A stretch of 64,000 bases of DNA from Buddleja alternifolia (lineage: Eukaryota > Streptophyta > Magnoliopsida > Lamiales > Scrophulariaceae). The stretch spans positions 23,947,101-24,011,100 of the forward strand of contig CM033396.1 in NCBI GenBank assembly GCA_019426215.1. Direction: 5' to 3'. Within the stretch, counting starts at the first letter, position 1, and each line of letters opens with the position of its first letter. Of the stretch, positions 20,153-32,012 are shown in pieces. The notes below the pieces were generated by a model. It did no database searches. It was given only the letters and a program-made list of their open reading frames with translations, and was not told where the DNA came from. Made by a program: the position numbers and the translations under genes.

Positions 20153-22942
20153 TCACGAAGGGTCCGCGAGGATGAAGGACTCTTTGTCTCTTGGCCCATC
20201 CATCCCTAAGTAAGGTTTTAGACGTTGAGCGTTGACCAAGAAAGTATGTCCTTTATCTGTTGTAAGTTCGACGGCGCCGGATGGATAGACCTGGGAAATC
20301 AAAAATGGTCCCGACCATCGAGACTTAAGCTTCCCGGGGAAGAGTCGGAGTCGAGAGTTGTATAGCAACACCCGCTCTCCCTTGTGGAATTCCCGGGGGA
20401 GAATATGTTTGTCATGCCACATTTTGGTCCGCTCCTTATAGAGTTTTGCGTTCTCATAGGCAAGATGACGCCATTCTTCGAGTTCGTTGAGTTGTAGCAA
20501 ACGTTGTGTACCTACACTTTGAGAGTCAAAATTTAGAAACTTAATGGCCCAATAAGCACGATGCTCGAGTTCAACGGGCAAGTGACATGTTTTACCAAAA
20601 ACAAGACGATACGGGGACATGCCAATTGGGGTTTTATAGGCGGTCCGATAAGCCCAAAGAGCATCATCCAATTTAAGGGACCAATCCTTTCTTGATGCAT
20701 TGACCGTTTTTTCTAAAATACGCTTAATCTCCCTATTCGAGACCTCCACTTGGCCACTAGTTTGTGGGTGGTATGGGGTCGAAATTTTATGCTTCACCCC
20801 GTACTTGGTCAATAAAAGTTCAAACTGCCTGTTGCAGAAGTGGGTGCCCCCGTCACTAATGATGGCTCGGGGAGTTCCAAATCGAGTAAAAATATGTTTC
20901 TTCAGAAAACGAGTGACAACCCGAGCATCATTAGTAGGCAAGGCCACGGCTTCCACCCATTTGGAGACATAGTCTACCGCAACGAGGATATATTTATTTG
21001 AACAAGAACTGGGGAAAGGGCCCATGAAATCCACACCCCATACATCAAACAACTCACACTCTAACATGCTATTTAAGGGCGTTTCATGATGTTTAGAGAT
21101 GTTCCCCATTCGTTGACAGCGATCACAAGATTTGACATAATGATGTGCATCTTTAACAAGAGTAGGCCAGAAGAAACCTGATTGGAGGATCTTAGCTACC
21201 GTTTTGGAAGGCCCAAAATGGCCACCTACCGCCATATCATGACAATGAGATAGGATAGCATGCACGTCCGTTTCGGGTATGCAACGTCGAATTAAACCAT
21301 CTGCACAAACTTTGAATAAAAAGGGTTCGTCCCAAAGATATTGCTTTACATCAGATAGAAATTTCTTCTTTTGATGAAAAGTGATATCCGGGGGAAGACG
21401 GCCCGTGACAATGTAATTGGCAAAGTTAGCATACCAAGGTGAAATTTTTTCAGAAATAGCAAGGAGGTGTTCATCTGGGAATTCCTCACGAATTGGTGTC
21501 TCATCTAACGGATCATTCACTAGCTCTAATCGTGAGAGGTGGTCGGCTACTACATTTTCGGTGCCTTTCTTGTCTTTTATCTCTAAATCAAATTCTTGGA
21601 GTAACAAAATCCACCTAAGGAGTCTTGGTTTAGCATCTTTCTTGGCAAGCAAATATTTTAAAGCCGAATGATCGGTGTAAACTATCACTTTGTTTAGCAC
21701 GAGGTAAGAGTGGAATTTATCGAATGCAAAGACTATGGCGAGTAATTCTTTTTCCGTGGTGGCATAATTCAATTGTGCGTCGTTAAGAGTTTTACTAGCA
21801 TAGTAAATGGTTCGAAATACCTTTTCCTTCCTTTGGCCAAGGACCGCTCCAACCGCGGTGTCACTCGCATCACACATCAATTCGAATGGTAAGCTCCAAT
21901 CGGGGGATGACATGATAGGGGCGGAAACTAGGCGTTCCTTCAAATCAAGAAAGGCCTGCATACAAGAAGAATTGAAATCAAAAGGTGCATCTTTAACAAG
22001 CAAATTAGACAACGGTTTCGCAATTTTAGAGAAATTCAAGATGAATCGCCTATAGAAACCAGCATGCCCGAGAAAACTCCTAACAGCTTTTACCGATGTG
22101 GGTGGGGGAAGTTTTTCAATGACCTCAATCTTGGCTTGGTCCACTTCGATCCCTTTTTGAGAGATCTTGTGGCCAAGTACAATCCCCTCTCGGACCATTA
22201 AATGGCATTTTTCCCAATTCAAAACAAGGTTGGTTTCTTCACAACGTTTAAGCACAACATTTAGATGAGCAAGACAAATATCAAAAGTTGTTCCGAAAAC
22301 AGAAAAGTCATCCATAAAAATTTCAAGGAAATCTTCAACCATATCATGAAAAATAGCCATCATGCATCTTTGAAAAGTGGCCGGGGCATTACACAAGCCA
22401 AATGGCATCCTTCTATAAGCAAATGTGCCATAAGGACAAGTGAAAGTGGTTTTCTCTTGGTCCTCAGGATCTATGGCAATTTGATTATAGCCGGAGTAAC
22501 CATCTAAAAAACAATAGAAATCATGCCCGGCTAATCGTTCAAGCATTTGGTCAATAAAGGGGAGGGGGAAATGATCCTTACGTGTGGCATCATTCAACTT
22601 ACGGTAATCTATACATACACGCCACCCACTAATTATACGAGTTGGGATAAGCTCATTATTCGCATTCTCAATTACCGTTATTCCCCCTTTCTTAGGCACC
22701 ACTTGGGTAGGGCTCACCCACGCACTATCAGAAATAGGATAGATTATACCTGAGTCGAGCAGTTTAATCACTTCCTTCTTGACTACCTCTTGGATTTGTG
22801 GGTTTGATCTCCTTTGGGGTTGGCGTGTAGGCTTGGTGGAGTCCTCCATAAGTATTTTGTGCATACATATCGCTGGACTAATGCCTTTGATGTCCGCAAG
22901 TTTCCACCCAAAAGCCCGTTTGTGAGATCTCAACACCGTCAT
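20153..22942 (-). CDS. Athila-like pol: reverse transcriptase, RNase H, integrase
   Basis: This polyprotein copies and integrates the element. Order: RT with [45 protein letters not shown] and the catalytic FMDDF; RNase H with [24 protein letters not shown] and [11 protein letters not shown]; integrase HHCC finger ([12 protein letters not shown] ... CDRCQRMG); core with [19 protein letters not shown] and [17 protein letters not shown] (D, D, E); then the C-terminal part ending near [15 protein letters not shown] residues. All 929 codons from the first ATG are open. The frame is open from 22960, so the true coding region joins gag-protease across a frameshift near 22950-22985. Catalytic residues look preserved. 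Confidence 0.95.
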   Translation of the reverse strand: MTVLRSHKRAFGWKLADIKGISPAICMHKILMEDSTKPTRQPQRRSNPQIQEVVKKEVIKLLDSGIIYPISDSAWVSPTQVVPKKGGITVIENANNELIPTRIISGWRVCIDYRKLNDATRKDHFPLPFIDQMLERLAGHDFYCFLDGYSGYNQIAIDPEDQEKTTFTCPYGTFAYRRMPFGLCNAPATFQRCMMAIFHDMVEDFLEIFMDDFSVFGTTFDICLAHLNVVLKRCEETNLVLNWEKCHLMVREGIVLGHKISQKGIEVDQAKIEVIEKLPPPTSVKAVRSFLGHAGFYRRFILNFSKIAKPLSNLLVKDAPFDFNSSCMQAFLDLKERLVSAPIMSSPDWSLPFELMCDASDTAVGAVLGQRKEKVFRTIYYASKTLNDAQLNYATTEKELLAIVFAFDKFHSYLVLNKVIVYTDHSALKYLLAKKDAKPRLLRWILLLQEFDLEIKDKKGTENVVADHLSRLELVNDPLDETPIREEFPDEHLLAISEKISPWYANFANYIVTGRLPPDITFHQKKKFLSDVKQYLWDEPFLFKVCADGLIRRCIPETDVHAILSHCHDMAVGGHFGPSKTVAKILQSGFFWPTLVKDAHHYVKSCDRCQRMGNISKHHETPLNSMLECELFDVWGVDFMGPFPSSCSNKYILVAVDYVSKWVEAVALPTNDARVVTRFLKKHIFTRFGTPRAIISDGGTHFCNRQFELLLTKYGVKHKISTPYHPQTSGQVEVSNREIKRILEKTVNASRKDWSLKLDDALWAYRTAYKTPIGMSPYRLVFGKTCHLPVELEHRAYWAIKFLNFDSQSVGTQRLLQLNELEEWRHLAYENAKLYKERTKMWHDKHILPREFHKGERVLLYNSRLRLFPGKLKSRWSGPFLISQVYPSGAVELTTDKGHTFLVNAQRLKPYLGMDGPRDKESFILADPS

Positions 22943-25334
22943 TAATTGCTCTTCTTGTGATCAATGATCTATCAACTTTGATGAATCCTCCCGAATGAGA
23001 GGAAGATTTGTACTCTAAGCTTAGAACCTTTTCCACTAGACCATCTTTCTCCGAGTCCACTTGCATGGATTTCATAAGACTCTGTTCGAGAGAATTTTCA
23101 ATTGTATTGTCCTGTAAATACTCAACAATCAAATGGTCAAATGTATCAATTCGATAACACGAGTCATGATCAAAAGGATGTTTAAGGACTTTGTAAACAT
23201 CAAAGGTAACTTTGTCATCGCCCACATTCAAGGTAATCTTACCATTAGCAATGTCAATTACCGCCTTACCCGTGGCTAGGAATGGTCTCCCTAGGATTAA
23301 TGGTACTTCCACATCCTCTTCCATGTCGAGTACTACGAAATCAACGGGAAAATAAAACTTGTCGACTTGGACAATAACGTCTTCGATTATCCCCTTGGGC
23401 CTCTTGATCGATCGGTCGGCTAGTTGAAGGCTCATTGAGGTCGGCTTGGGATTTCCAAGGCCTAGCTTTTTAAACAGTGAGTATGGAAGAAGATTGATGC
23501 TGGCCCCCGAGTCACATAACACCTTCTTGAATGATAAGGATCCAATTGTGCATGGGATTGTGAGACTCCCGGGATCTTGGAGCTTAGTTGGCAATTTATT
23601 GAGTAATACGGCGGAGCATTCTTCCGTGAGGCACACCGTCTCATTCTCTTCCCACTTCTGCTTGTTGGAGAGTATGTCCTTGAAGAACTTCACATAATTC
23701 GGCATTTGGAGGATGGCGTCAATAAACGGAATATTAATTCTCACTTCCCGAAGGATTGCCAAAATTCGAAGAAAGCTCGGATCCATCTCCTTTTTCTTCT
23801 TTTTGTGAGCATTTGGGAAGGGGAGACGAACTTCGATAGGGGGAGAAAGCGTTGGATTAGACGGATGAAAACCTACAGAAGCAGTGGGCGGCGCCTGGGC
23901 GCGTGTATCGGCGCCTAGGCGCGGATCTTCTGGCGCCTGGGCGCGCATATCTGGGCGCTCGGGCGCGGATGTACTGGCAGTGTCATTTTCCAATTGTTTG
24001 CCACTTCTCAAGGCTATGGCATTGCATTGGGCCTTCGGGTTCTTTTCCGTGTCGCTTGGGAGAGTCCCCGGGGCTCTACCGTTAACCGCATTAGAAAGTT
24101 GCCCTACTTGTGTTCGCAAATCCTTCATCTCCATACACATATCCTTTATCATATTCCGAAGTTCGTTGAAAGATGTATCGGACTTTTTCATGTGAGCATC
24201 CAGTTTCTCATCGATTGTGGGAGGTCGCATTTGCACTTGACCTTGACCTTGTCCATTGAAATTGCCTTGCCTCGGGGGTGGGTTATTGAAGGGTGGTCGT
24301 GGAGCTTGATAGATCCCCGGTTGTGCGTTCTGTGCGGGGTTGGGCCTTTTTGGAAAATTCTCGGGTATATGAAAGTTCACCCGAGGTTTATTTTGATTCC
24401 CCACATAATTAACATTGCCAACCTCCGGTTCCAAGAGTACTACTTCCTCAACTACTTCCTCAATACAAGCAACCTTTTTAGAGGATGAGGCCTCTTCATC
24501 GTCGGGGTAGAGCTCGTCTTCTCGGGCCAACTGTTCGACTTTGTCCCATACACTTTGACAATCTAACCCAAGGAGATCTCCTCCCGCACCCGCGTTGAGT
24601 CTATGCCGAATACGTGACCTAACCCCATCATAGAAATGGAGTACTTGTTCATTCAACCCAAAATTATGATCGGGGCATTTACGGAGCATGCCCTTATATC
24701 TAGCCCAAGCCTCGGCTAAAGATTCATTGCTCCTTTGCCTAAACCCTTTTATATTACTCCGTAGCTCATTTATTTTTGAGGGTGGAAAGAATTTATTTAA
24801 AAAGGCATCGACCAACTCACTCCATGTTGTAATAGATTGTGGAGGTAAGGATTTGTACCATGTTGTCGCCCTATCCTTCAATGAGAAATGGAAGACTCTT
24901 AGACGAATCGCATCAAGATCACGTGGGTGATATTGAATGGTCACAAGAGCCTCATCTATGGTTTCCAAATGAGCGCGTGGTGATTCGTGTGGTTCTCCAT
25001 AGAAAGGATCTCCTTGCACCATATTAAAAATGTGAGCCGGAATGTGGTAGTTTGGTGTGAAGAAATTAGGCACGACTACGGGCCCCGGAATGGTATGGAC
25101 CCTAGGTGGTAAGCTACCCCGAACCGACGGGAGTTGTGGAGGAGGTACCGCTTGCATGGCTTGTAGAACACCTTGTAACCACTCCCTAGTTTCCGGTGAG
25201 TTCATGTCCGGGAAATTTCCATTTGGGTTTTGGTTGAGATTATTGGCCATTTCTCTTGCTCGCCTACTAGTCCTAAGAACTCGTTCAATTTCGGGCTCCA
25301 ACTCGTATAGAGGCTTGCTTGAGGAGCGGGTCAT
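22878..25334 (-). CDS. Athila-like gag and aspartic protease
   Basis: Gag forms the virus-like particle and the protease matures it. The start is taken at 25334 ([19 protein letters not shown]), a typical Athila N-terminus, rather than an upstream in-frame ATG. The gag domain (about 110-270) contains [47 protein letters not shown] and [18 protein letters not shown] see no CCHC knuckle. A Gly/Pro/Gln-rich linker and a stretch encoded by GC-rich palindromes (23885-23965, [19 protein letters not shown]) follow. The protease has [17 protein letters not shown] and [17 protein letters not shown]. The frame ends at 22878, overlapping pol by 65 bp in another frame; the sequence just before suggests a 1-base indel and some missing residues. 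Confidence 0.93.
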   Translation of the reverse strand: MTRSSSKPLYELEPEIERVLRTSRRAREMANNLNQNPNGNFPDMNSPETREWLQGVLQAMQAVPPPQLPSVRGSLPPRVHTIPGPVVVPNFFTPNYHIPAHIFNMVQGDPFYGEPHESPRAHLETIDEALVTIQYHPRDLDAIRLRVFHFSLKDRATTWYKSLPPQSITTWSELVDAFLNKFFPPSKINELRSNIKGFRQRSNESLAEAWARYKGMLRKCPDHNFGLNEQVLHFYDGVRSRIRHRLNAGAGGDLLGLDCQSVWDKVEQLAREDELYPDDEEASSSKKVACIEEVVEEVVLLEPEVGNVNYVGNQNKPRVNFHIPENFPKRPNPAQNAQPGIYQAPRPPFNNPPPRQGNFNGQGQGQVQMRPPTIDEKLDAHMKKSDTSFNELRNMIKDMCMEMKDLRTQVGQLSNAVNGRAPGTLPSDTEKNPKAQCNAIALRSGKQLENDTASTSAPERPDMRAQAPEDPRLGADTRAQAPPTASVGFHPSNPTLSPPIEVRLPFPNAHKKKKKEMDPSFLRILAILREVRINIPFIDAILQMPNYVKFFKDILSNKQKWEENETVCLTEECSAVLLNKLPTKLQDPGSLTIPCTIGSLSFKKVLCDSGASINLLPYSLFKKLGLGNPKPTSMSLQLADRSIKRPKGIIEDVIVQVDKFYFPVDFVVLDMEEDVEVPLILGRPFLATGKAVIDIANGKITLNVGDDKVTFDVYKVLKHPFDHDSCYRIDTFDHLIVEYLQDNTIENSLEQSLMKSMQVDSEKDGLVEKVLSLEYKSSSHSGGFIKVDRSLITRRAINDGVEISQTGFWVETCGHQRH

Positions 25335-25455
25335 GCACCTCAAGAACCTAACAATTAAATACAAGAACAAAATTAGACTAATCACGAAAATAAAAGAAAA
25401 TCAAGAAATGAACGAAAACTAAGAATTATTAAAAATGTAAACTAAAATAAACAAG

Positions 25456-25473
25456 TCCCCGGCAACGGCGCCA
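25456..25473 (-). promoter_or_regulatory. Primer binding site, tRNA-Asp
   Basis: On plus, TCCCCGGCAACGGCGCCA is the 3' end (including CCA) of plant tRNA-Asp(GTC). It lies 6 nt from the 5' LTR edge, in the right orientation for a minus-strand element. Athila elements are known to use tRNA-Asp. Confidence 0.92.
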
Positions 25474-25479
25474 AAAACT

Positions 25480-27148
25480 TGACACGCTAAAACTTAACGT
25501 GCTTTGATAGCAAGTGTACTAGTCGTGGTAGTAATAAAGTGGACTAAAAGTCCGGGTTGTCGAACCACGGGGACTTGAATTCTAGTTTATGATTTTAATG
25601 AAAGTAAGACAATTAAAGTAAAGTAAGAGGAAAACAATTAAGTAAACGAAAGATCAAAGGAGGGAACAAGCTATGAATTAAATCTCACGTATGATAAAAT
25701 GACTAAGGCACATGCTACAACCAAATCTACTCGTCAATATATATGAACTACTCTTCGAATTATTAGACTCCTATTGCTTTGGTGGAAACTCCTAAATTAA
25801 CTATTACCCGATGTCTCGGCACATAATAATCCTATGATTAATTGACGGTTCTCTAAATATGTCTATCCGAGAATCTAATCAAAAATCACGCATTAACGTT
25901 CTAGAGCTTCCCCGAACGAATCCGGCTAACAACACCCGGGAATCTTTACCTATTTCTAGGGCAATCCCTCATTTGTTTCGGATGATGTGTTAATTCTTTT
26001 GCACCCTAATCTATTTTCTCTCGAACAACTAGATTAGCAAGATAGCAAGCATATGGTGATCAAACACATGATTGGAATAAAAGCATAGAATTAACACACA
26101 AAGCAATAGGAGAATTAATACAAAGAGCAACTTCACATATATTGATTCATAAATTTGGCCTTCACATGGCCTTAGTTCTACAATATTAGCCTCTCATCAA
26201 AGCCTTAAGAAAATCTAATACAAACATATACATACTCATGGAAATAAACATGTAAATGCAAATAATTAAAACTCCCTCAATTGATTGATGATGGATCTTT
26301 GCTCTTGATCTTCAATCCTTAGCTCCTCCCTCTTTGTTCCCCTCCAAAAGTGATGAAGAAATATGGTGATGAATGATGATGAGTGAAAAGTGATGGATCA
26401 AATGCCTCTCTCTCCCTCCTCTCCAAGATGATTCGGTCAATTGCCCCCTAGGATCCTTAAGAAGACCACCACCAATCAGCCCCTCATGTGTATGTCCCCC
26501 TTAGTGTCCCCTCCACTACTCTTAAAGTGAGTAGTATAAAATTCCCAAAAGTAGATCTAGTAAGAAACATACTTATGACATCCCCCCATACATGTGATGA
26601 CCTCTTGGCTTTAAATGTTCCATTCCCCCATCAAATGATGATCTTTTGGCTGAAAGGAATCAAATCTCGGATGTGGGCGCGCCTAGGCGCGGGTTTTACG
26701 GCGCTCGGGCGCCCAAATCAGAATGTTGGGAGTATTTGCCTCTGTCTTGCGCAGTAATTGTATTTCCTTCATAACTCTCTCCACAAAACTCCGATTTGGA
26801 TTATTCAAGTCCTCATTTGAAGCTAACACATAGTTCTACAACGTTGTAGAAGGGAACTTCATCCAATTCGGTCTCTAAACATACGGAAAAAGCGCTCGAA
26901 CGTGGAAAGTGGTGCTGAAACGGCGCCCGGGCGTGGGCAAGATGGCGCCTAGGCGTAGGGGTGCATAGAAATTTGGCCTAAACTTGTTTTATACGTCATT
27001 TTTCATCCCGTTCTTTGATTGTATCCATTTAAGACCTGAAATCACTTAATGCACGAATTAAACGCACATGTGGCAAGAATCAAGCGATAAATGAACCTAA
27101 GACATAAACGCAAAGGGGCTTAAAAACACGTAAAAATGCCTCTTATCA
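25480..27148 (-). repeat. 5' LTR of the Athila-like element
   Basis: Partner of 14481-16150. It should hold the promoter for the minus-strand transcript. GC palindrome blocks lie at 26675-26713 and 26921-26957. Confidence 0.95.
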
Positions 27149-27883
27149 TCGAGCTCGAGCTCGAGCTTTACAACACGAGCTCGAGCTCGTCGAGCCGACA
27201 TTTCAAGAGCTCGAGCTCGTAGGCGGCTCGCGAGCTCGAGTCGAGCCCTTGAGCTCGATACTTTTTGTGCAGCCAAAATTATAGTTCCCCAAGAAACAAA
27301 TAAAAAATAAAATTACAGCCCCCAAGCTACTAGATCTCCATTGTTAACCCTGTTGCATAGAAAATTAGAAACATACCAAAAAAACGATTACAAGAGAGAG
27401 GATCTACAAGTGAGAAGTCGTCAGTTGTGACTATATGGGCGATGATGCGAGTACCCCAGTGGATTTGTGGGTTTCAAGCAACGAGGGCTAAGGCGGCGGC
27501 GGTTTTCCGGCGTCGATTCGGTCTGAGGCGGAGAGAATGGGTGGTGCATCGGCGGAGTTCAAGCCTTTTTTTTTCTTTGGCCGCCTTCTTTTTCCTTGCA
27601 TTGCTGCTGTTGTGAAAAGTGAGGGGGAAAGTAGGGGAAAGTGAGGGAGAAGATGTGAAAAGTGAGGGGGAAAGTGAAAACTGAGATAGATATTTTGACT
27701 TTTTGATTTATTTAATTTTTTTTTATTAATTATTAATATAAAAATATAATAATATTAAAAATTTAAAAGGGCTCGCGAGCTTTTTCATGAGAGGAATAGG
27801 CTCGAGCTCGAGCTCGTGAAGCTCAGCTCGAGCCGGCTAGGCTCGTGAGCCGGCTCGGCTCAATTTACACCCCTAAGTGAGCC

Positions 27884-29100
27884 CATTCTGCTTCAAGTTG
27901 CCATTGAATTGCTTTCCGTTCCCTTGTTGAGTCAAAGGATGAACAAGAGTACGACTGCATCTCATGTTTCATTTCTGATTGAGAAAATTATGAACTCGAA
28001 GCCCTCATGATATGACAAAAAGATGCCACCAAGCGTGAAAGAGTATCTACTAAGGAAATGGAATCGGGGATCAACTTCTTATTCTATCTTTAATCGAGAA
28101 TCGAGAAAGCTCTTAATCTTCTAGCCTTTTAGGTTGATAAGGGGGAGTTAGCAAAGTTGGACAAGATTGGAATGGGCATAGGAACATGTGAGGGAGATAA
28201 TTCAAATGCCAGCAGAGAAATAGAAAAAGTCGTGCTTTAAAGTGGAATTCTTCTAAGATCCATAGCTCGATTTTGTTATCTTCCAAGTCAGAGGAAATGC
28301 CGCTTTATTCAGTATTTTGACCTCTTTTCAAAAGCAATTCTTTCTAATCGGAGAAGAAGTAAGGTACAAGGCTTTTTAGGGCCTTCAAGAGGAGAAGAAA
28401 GATTCCTTTCTAGTTCCACCGATAGCCTTTAGCTTTAGCTAGTTGCATTGCCTTAGCTCAAAAGTTGGAATACCCAGAAAGGCAAAAAAATAGAAAATAA
28501 GTCTTACATGTCCTATCAAAAAGAAGGATAGAAAGTCAACTATGGGACTTTCCAAAGAAAATTGCAATCGTAGTGTATCAACCATTCAGAAGACCATCGA
28601 GATCTTCGACTTAGCTCCCAAAGGTAATCCACCTGGTCCTTTCCCAACCTGCGTACCATTAGCCAGCCTTGCAGCGACAAAAGGATTAGACGTCCCCCCA
28701 TGCTATGGTTCCCTGCAGTCCAGTGCCGCATTAGGTTAGGGAGACGATAATAGCTCCTCCACATCCCAAAGGCTAAGGTAGTGGATGTGGATCCCGAATC
28801 AAAGGTAAATGGCTCTTTCTGATTCAAAAAAGAACGTGCATGATTTCTAAGGGGCAAGCTTCACTAAGAATAAGTAAGAGTCTCCTGTTTTCATTCTCAC
28901 AAGAAGAGGGAAAATCCCTAAGATAGGAATTAAAGAATAAAGTCTTATGCATCTTATCTTTATTTTTACTACGTTTAACAAGGTCCCTTTCCTTCTGGGA
29001 GGAATGAGGGGTGGTAAGAGTCCATTAGAGTTTAGAAAATAGAAGAGAGGCTAGAGAAAATTCTAGAGAAAGAAAAAAGGTTTCCTAAGAAATAGTATAT
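27884..29100. other. Unique-looking island, possibly mitochondrial-derived DNA
   Basis: Composition is balanced, and the purine-rich word use (GAAGAAAGATTCC, CCTTTAGCTTTAGCTAG, AAAAGTTGG) resembles plant mitochondrial intergenic DNA. No gene is recognised. Removing the hAT/Athila insertion and the solo LTR makes this continuous with 12481-12631, which has similar character. The attribution is by impression only. Confidence 0.25.
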
Positions 29101-29363
29101 TATACTATTTCGTGCGATATGAAGATTGCCATAGTCGGCATCGATCACCAATATGCTCTATTTCCTTTTGCAATTTACGAGTCAAAAAAAAAATAATTAT
29201 TATATTTGACTTTACCTTTCATCTATAGTACTGCAATTACACTTCTCAAGTTAAAAAATTAAAATACAGCAAGGCAAAAAATAGTTATCCAAAGCAAGCT
29301 CTTTCCTTGGTCTCAATATAAATAGCCCCATCAATTTCTAATTTAGTGGAGTAGAATACATAC

Positions 29364-29624
29364 CTTTTTTCCTATGGTAAGATTCCAGACCAGATGTATA
29401 CCATAGCACAACATGATACCATTTTCCTCGGCAAGCACGAGAATATTCACGATTTCAAGGATATTAAACGCTTTGCTGAAAATATAGTGTGTTTCCTGAA
29501 CAAACGAGATGAGACTCTCGGCAGCCACAACATCTGTTGTCCTACCCGAATCAGCCCAACAAATAGATAGCGGAGCAAACCGACGCACATAATAAAGATT
29601 TAGCTTGATTGTTGAAGTTGAAAT
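29364..29624 (-). pseudogene. Orphan exon with good splice sites, host protein of unknown family
   Basis: A 261-bp minus-strand block, a multiple of three (87 codons), is flanked by an acceptor TTCCTATTGCAG and a donor AAG|GTATGT. It is open throughout and reads like a helical protein, with VRRFAPLSICWADSGRTTD and SLISFVQETHYIFSKAFNI. I cannot name the family; HEAT-like or other alpha-solenoid proteins are possible. No neighbouring exon was recognised within the flanking kilobase on either side, so it is probably a captured or stranded exon. A functional gene extending across the retrotransposons is unlikely. Confidence 0.45.
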
Positions 29625-29639
29625 CTGCAATAGGAATCA

Positions 29640-30355
29640 AGTCAGGATTCAAATATAAATTTCTAAATTCAAAAAACCAATATTATGCCACCAAATAAAG
29701 CCACCAAAAGTTTGGTGATAGTGTTATATGCCCGGTGAGCCATCTATTGGCTTAATCACTGGAACATAAACACTATGACAGTCTTGTCTTTCACATCATA
29801 TCAAACCTAATGGTATTATCTTTATCGTAAATCGCTTAAATAGTCTAGATAAAGATCCCTTTGGATTACACAGAGCTAGGGGAGTGGTATGTAACTAAGG
29901 AACACTCTCGAGGGCTGTAATCCTTAAACCCCGTTCCAAGTCGTAGGGACAATGAGATAAGGGATATCATAGTCTCGCCAAGACTTGTTTGTATAGGTCA
30001 TTCTCAAAATAGTGGAGTGTTTTGTTTGTTAGACCTGCCGGGTCAGTGCATATATGGAGATTCATACATTGGAGAAGGATGGAATTGAACGATCCCGCAA
30101 AGACATCTCGTTGGTTCTGGTCGAACTAGAAGTCCTTCGGTTTCGCAGTGTCAGGTTAATCCTTTGACCTGAGATGTCACTGGAAAGGATACTACCCACT
30201 ATACTTTGATATATGGCGCGCACTACAGGATAGTTATACGATAGTGTATGTTCCATATAGTATGGTAGTATAGCAAAACAAGTGGCATTAGATATGGGAT
30301 CCATCCAGGGCTGACACCGTGGTATTTTCTATGATGTTGTAAACTCTGAATGATT
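29640..30355. other. Retrotransposon-derived, LTR-like sequence (left part)
   Basis: No reading frame is supported. Style and short motifs resemble copia LTR DNA. It was continuous with 39149-39540 before the 30361-39143 copia inserted. No ends could be defined. Confidence 0.3.
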
Positions 30356-30360
30356 GATAT

Positions 30361-31998
30361 TGTTGGGAAATGATGCCCGAAAATGCAATGGAATAAAATC
30401 ACGATTCGATTCCCGAGCCATGGATCAATTTAGGCTTTTCGTTGATTTTTAATCGAAGTACGAGATAGAACAATTTACCTCTTTGTACTTCGTTTCGTTT
30501 CTTGATCCACCGTTTACAGCAGCAATCCCCGGGACTCCTGCCTCTAGATAATCATGGGCGGAATTCTCCAAAAGATCTTCCTCCTCCATCTCTGATTGGC
30601 TGCTAGAAGAGAAGAAGATGGAGAAAATATTTTCTCTCTACTTTTTTGTGTACCTTTTTGTGGCAACTGATCAAATCTTAACCTAGGTCTAAGTGTTGAA
30701 GGATTTAAATAGAATCCTCCTTCTTGGACCTAGGTCAAATGCCTCATAGGCCCATGTGGATTTTCAAGTGGGCTAAGTTGGCCTAGTCAACTTAGTCCAC
30801 ATTAATTTAATTACATTTCATATTTAATCTAATTAAATATGTGTGTGATTAAATTAATATTTAATTTAACCAAGTTAATTAAATATTCAAATTAATTTAA
30901 TATTCCACTGTTTAATCTAATTAAACAACTAATTAAATTAATCCGTCCACTCATTTAATTTGTACATCTAATGACAAATTATCTACATGCCCCTCCAAGT
31001 ACACAAAGTGATTTCCCGTTCATTCCTGGTAGCGCGACTCTCTAGGTCCATCTTGATTAGCAAAGGGAGAATACCAAAAGATGTGGGTGACACTTAGCCA
31101 GCCCCGTGGCCCCACATCGTAGCCTAACCAAGTACGAATGACTATGTCATTACAAACCTCTTGACTATGAATTTCATATGAATATACGCCCTTCACTGAT
31201 GTACCCCGATTGAGTGAGAGTCATGGAATATGTCAAACTCACATAACTCGATGCTATGCTATGAACCATAGTAACATGAAATGACTAAACTGCCCTCCGT
31301 ATCCCATACGAGTCAATTCTTCTACTTTGATCAAAGACTTTTCATTTCAGTTACTTATGATCGCATAGGGTATCTACTCGTGTACTTTCGAGATAGGGAA
31401 TCCCTTCTTGGAAATCAATTCACAACTGCTACTTGCCCATTGGGATCGCACTTTGAGGTTGGCCCCACCAATGTCTGAATCGGGCCTAACTACTCTAGCA
31501 ACAGATCCAACATCGCAAGCACATCGTGATAGTGAATCCTCAGGTCAAAGGCTCACACATACTATCATAGTCAGTAATCGAATCATTGATAGTCACTGAG
31601 CAAAAACCCATGTGATCGGATTACTACGAGCCGTGTTCAAATATATCAACTCCATTGATATATCTATGACACGTGTTCTCACTATCCCATAGTGTTCGAA
31701 TGGCACTCCTTGTCAGAGCATGTGTCATACAAGTCGAATATTAATGCCGAATTAAGATTTCTTGACTTGCGAACCCTTTTATGTGATCAAGAATAAGACT
31801 CTCACTATGACACTTCTTTATGCTATAAAGCACAAAAAGTCAACCTAAATACACATGGACTATTTGTTCAATACTTTTTAATGCTATGAAGTTTTACATG
31901 AACAAAAACACATTTCCTTTATATGTTCGTACAATATAAATCAGTGCCCTACTTAAATCTCATTCCTCCTCATTGACATTGAGGGCACACACCTAACA
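30361..31998 (-). repeat. 3' LTR of the copia element
   Basis: It pairs with 37530-39143 and is related to the solo LTRs at 12637 and 44870. TG...CA ends are intact. Confidence 0.93.
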
Positions 31999-32012
31999 AT
32001 CTCTCACTTGTA
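31999..32012 (-). promoter_or_regulatory. Polypurine tract of the copia element
   Basis: The minus strand reads TACAAGTGAGAGAT immediately before the 3' LTR start TGTTAGG, the usual place and style for a copia PPT, though with two pyrimidine interruptions. Confidence 0.7.

Larger units (their letters stand above)
14481..27148 (-). mobile_element. Athila-like Ty3/gypsy LTR retrotransposon, near-intact
   Basis: LTRs at 14481-16150 and 25480-27148 both begin TGACACGCTAAAAC and end TGCCTCTTATCA, with the 5-bp duplication TCGAG outside (14476-14480, 27149-27153). Sense is minus: PBS at 25456-25473, gag-protease, pol, a third ORF, and PPT at 16151-16167. I noticed only five differences between the two 1.67-kb LTRs (two substitutions, three single-base indels), so insertion was recent. 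A frame change between gag-protease and pol is the only clear coding break. Confidence 0.95.
14436..27875. mobile_element. Non-autonomous hAT-type element with GAGCTC-rich subtermini, split by Athila
   Basis: The left end TAGGGGTGTAATCGAGC (14436) and right end CAATTTACACCCCTA (to 27875) are inverted repeats. The 8-bp AGTGAGCC is duplicated outside (14428-14435, 27876-27883). Own sequence amounts to about 770 bp once the 12.7-kb gypsy element (14481-27148) is removed. Subterminal DNA is packed with GAGCTCGAGCTCG-type palindromes at 27150-27240 and 27770-27860. No transposase is present; the frame at 27427-27615 is not protein-like. TIR type and 8-bp duplication indicate hAT. Confidence 0.85.

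Noticed and set aside
25456..25473. tRNA-Asp gene (and tRNA-Arg at 59304)
   Set aside because: Only the tRNA 3' end is present, next to LTRs; these are primer binding sites.
27427..27615. 62-aa frame with a hydrophobic tail
   Set aside because: It lies in non-coding hAT sequence, and its Leu/Phe run comes from a T-rich tract.
28542..28739. 65-aa plus frame and the 105-aa minus frame over the same DNA
   Set aside because: No recognisable family, mutually overlapping, in DNA of organelle-like character.
29640..30355. Protein-coding gene upstream of the copia element
   Set aside because: The short minus-strand frame at 30062-30304 is low in similarity to anything known, and the surrounding sequence looks like LTR DNA.
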